From the NCBI GenBank assembly GCA_938020505.1, contig CALIHR010000042.1:1-35750 (forward strand): a stretch of 35,750 bases of DNA, written 5' to 3'. Below are positions 34,412 to 35,750 of the stretch, piece after piece. Numbering within the stretch: the stretch's first letter is position 1; each line of letters begins with the position of its first letter. The notes beneath the pieces were generated by a model, which was not told where the DNA came from, did no database searches, and saw only the letters and a list, made by a program, of their open reading frames with translations. Source of the DNA: an uncultured Actinobaculum sp. GTDB lineage: Bacteria > Actinomycetota > Actinomycetes > Actinomycetales > Actinomycetaceae. Made by a program: the position numbers and the translations under genes.

Positions 34412-34805
34412 CTCTTTCCCGCGCATGCGGGGGTGATCTCTCCGCCAATGCGGCGTATGCGGACGGTACGCCGTCTTCCCCGCGCATGCGGGGGCGATCC
34501 GCACCGGCGAACGCTGTCTTGGCCTGCTCAAAAGTCTTCCCCGCGCACGCAAGGGTGATCTAACGGCAAGTCGCAGATGCTCGGCACCCAGAGCTCCTTC
34601 CCCGCACGCGCAAAGGCGATCCTTGGTCAACTTGATTGGCCGAATTTTGATCAGTCCCTTCCCCGCACGCGCAAAGGCGATCCCGCTGGCTGAGACAAGT
34701 CGACGGGGTGCGTTATGGGCCTTCCCCAAGTGCGCGGGAAGACCGCATCTGGTAGCTCGCTGCGACGTCGTACAGCTGAGTCTTCCCCAAGTGCGCGGGA
34801 AGACC
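34412..34805 (+). CRISPR. Decayed second CRISPR array, about 7 repeats
   Basis: Degenerate copies of the main repeat keep the 61-base spacing: 34412-34439, 34473-34500 (one change), 34534-34561, 34595-34622, 34656-34683, then two strongly altered forms at about 34717-34744 and 34778-34805 that share CTTCCCCAAGTGCGCGGGAA. The orientation is the same as in the main array and decay increases to the right, the pattern of an old trailer end. Several repeats have broken hairpins, so processing by Cas6e is doubtful. Confidence 0.88.
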
Positions 34806-34838
34806 GGGCGGAGCCTCAAGCCTCGAAAGTGCAGAGGG

Positions 34839-35210
34839 TCATTCCTTCTTGTTGGGCCCACGAGCTTCGTCGTCGGGCTCCTTGCGCGGCCTCCCCCTGC
34901 CCCGCATCGGCTTCGGGCGAGGATCCCTTCCAGCTTCGACGAGAGCGCGCCGCAGAATGATCTCGATCTGGGCGTTGACCGACCGAAGATCATCGGCAGC
35001 CCACTTGGCTATCGCCCCGTGGACTGCCGGATCCAGCCGGAGAAGGAGCTGTTTGCGTTTGGTTTCAGCCCCTTTGCGGACACCGGTTCTTTCGCCGGCG
35101 CCAGCCCGCTTGCCGGAGCCTGTCATCTTGGCGACGTCAGCCCCGTCGCCGGCAGCAGTCCCATTTCCGAGATCGGCCCTCTCGCCATGATCAGTCCGTT
35201 TGCCGCTCAC
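34839..35210 (-). CDS. Ribbon-helix-helix (Arc/CopG-like) protein with AT-hook-like tail
   Basis: 123 residues from a GTG at 35210. The conserved part is KRKQLLLRLDPAVHGAIAKW followed by AADDLRSVNAQIEIILRRAL, the ribbon-helix-helix fold of Arc/CopG-type DNA-binding proteins. A basic tail with MRGRGRPRKEPDD resembles an AT hook. The first about 50 residues are Gly/Lys/Ala low complexity, and the true start is uncertain because similar low-complexity coding sequence continues upstream in another frame. It follows an SPFH gene, an arrangement common in actinobacteria; function unknown, possibly a nucleoid-binding or regulatory protein. Confidence 0.72.
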   Translation of the reverse strand: MSGKRTDHGERADLGNGTAAGDGADVAKMTGSGKRAGAGERTGVRKGAETKRKQLLLRLDPAVHGAIAKWAADDLRSVNAQIEIILRRALVEAGRDPRPKPMRGRGRPRKEPDDEARGPNKKE

Positions 35211-35510
35211 GGTCCTCTTGCCTCCATCGACTTGCTTGCCGCTTTCGACCCACTTCCCGGCATCGGTCTGCCCGTTGCCTTGGCTTCTTTACCGTGTCCA
35301 TCCCGCACACAGCCCTTGGACGGTTTGCCGCCTTCAGCCCACTTGCCGGGACCGGCCCTTCCGCCAGCGTCAGCCCGCCCGCCGGCGTCGGACCCTTTGA
35401 CGGCAGCCGCACGCCCGCCCTCTTTGGGCGGCTCAGTGCCGCACGCTTGCTCAGTGCCGCCCTTTCCAGGCGGCACAGCGCTTCCGGCCCACGTGTCGGA
35501 CATTGACGCC
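35211..35510. other. Low-complexity region between the SPFH and RHH genes
   Basis: A Gly/Ala/Lys-rich frame on the minus strand (35207-35575) ends in a 4-base GTGA overlap with the RHH start, and part of it overlaps the SPFH end. The DNA has imperfect repeats around the word CTTGCCG. It could be the frameshifted N-terminal extension of the RHH protein, or a spurious frame. Confidence 0.35.
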
Positions 35511-35750
35511 CTACGAGTAGAGGGAGCCCGCATTGACAACGGGCTGTGTCCGCTGGTCTGAGCACAGAACGACAAGGAGGTTCGAAACCATTTGGGCCCT
35601 GCGTTCGTCGTCCAAGGCGACTATGTCGGAATCTTCAAGGCGTTTGAGCGCCTGATCCACCATGGAGACGGCGCCTTCCACGATCTGCTCGCGCGCCGCG
35701 ATGACGGCGCCGGCCTGCTGGCGCTGGAGCATCGCCTGGGCGATCTCGGG
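35511..35750 (-). CDS. SPFH-domain protein, C-terminal part (start beyond window)
   Basis: The visible 79 residues are the C-terminus of a stomatin/flotillin-type (SPFH) protein: AQAMLQRQQAGAVIAAREQI, VEGAVSMVDQALKRLE, ALDDERRAQMVSNLLVVLCS and TQPVVNAGSLYS are near-invariant in the actinobacterial family. The membrane anchor and the SPFH domain lie past the right edge. These proteins form oligomeric membrane scaffolds. Confidence 0.85.
   Translation of the reverse strand, partial: PEIAQAMLQRQQAGAVIAAREQIVEGAVSMVDQALKRLEDSDIVALDDERRAQMVSNLLVVLCSDQRTQPVVNAGSLYS

Overview
The window is a piece of a GC-rich actinobacterial chromosome (order Actinomycetales likely, genus not assigned). The evidence is the GC-rich coding bias, many GTG starts, weak or absent Shine-Dalgarno sites on several genes, a Ski2-like helicase with a DUF3516-type C-terminus, and a type I-E CRISPR repeat of actinobacterial style.

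Left part (1-5450): an accessory island abutting the 3' end of a tRNA-His gene. It holds a collapsed BREX phage-defence locus on the minus strand: an excisionase-like HTH gene, brxA (DUF1819), a chimeric ORF whose first ~46 residues are BrxB (DUF1788) and whose remainder is the C-terminus of the PglX methyltransferase, and a Rad50/RloC-like AAA_13 ATPase running off the window. Between it and the tRNA lie decayed IS256-family transposase and serine-recombinase fragments.

Middle part (5450-18640): mostly housekeeping. It has an ATP-grasp protein, two tRNA-Lys(CTT) genes flanking a TetR/DUF4865 gene pair, a DExH helicase, a YggS-type PLP protein, a minus-strand run leuB-ilvE-lplA, and a large Pro/Ser-rich single-pass membrane protein.

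Right part (18640-34806): a complete type I-E CRISPR-Cas locus. The operon cas3-cse1-cse2-cas7-cas5-cas6-cas1-cas2 is on the minus strand. Diverging from cas3 is an array of about 73 61-bp units on the plus strand, followed by a short gap and a second, decayed array of about 7 repeats in the same orientation.

The most interesting segment is the AT-rich 740-bp stretch beyond cas2 (18532-19273). It contains two degenerate CRISPR repeats bracketing a shortened 22-nt pseudo-spacer, transcribed leftward from a good sigma70-type promoter whose predicted start falls at the first repeat hairpin. Facing away from it are two tiny, overlapping, strongly Shine-Dalgarno-led ORFs (15 and 37 codons). The pseudo-spacer guide matches the promoter region of those ORFs at 13 of its first 17 positions; two of the four mismatches are at positions 6 and 12, the bases that Cascade flips out, and an AA-type PAM is present. 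This is the architecture of a CreTA module, a CRISPR-regulated toxin-antitoxin in which Cascade loaded with a crRNA-like RNA represses a small toxin and so makes the cell depend on its own Cascade. I infer it from sequence only.

The right edge carries a ribbon-helix-helix protein gene and the C-terminus of an SPFH-domain gene.
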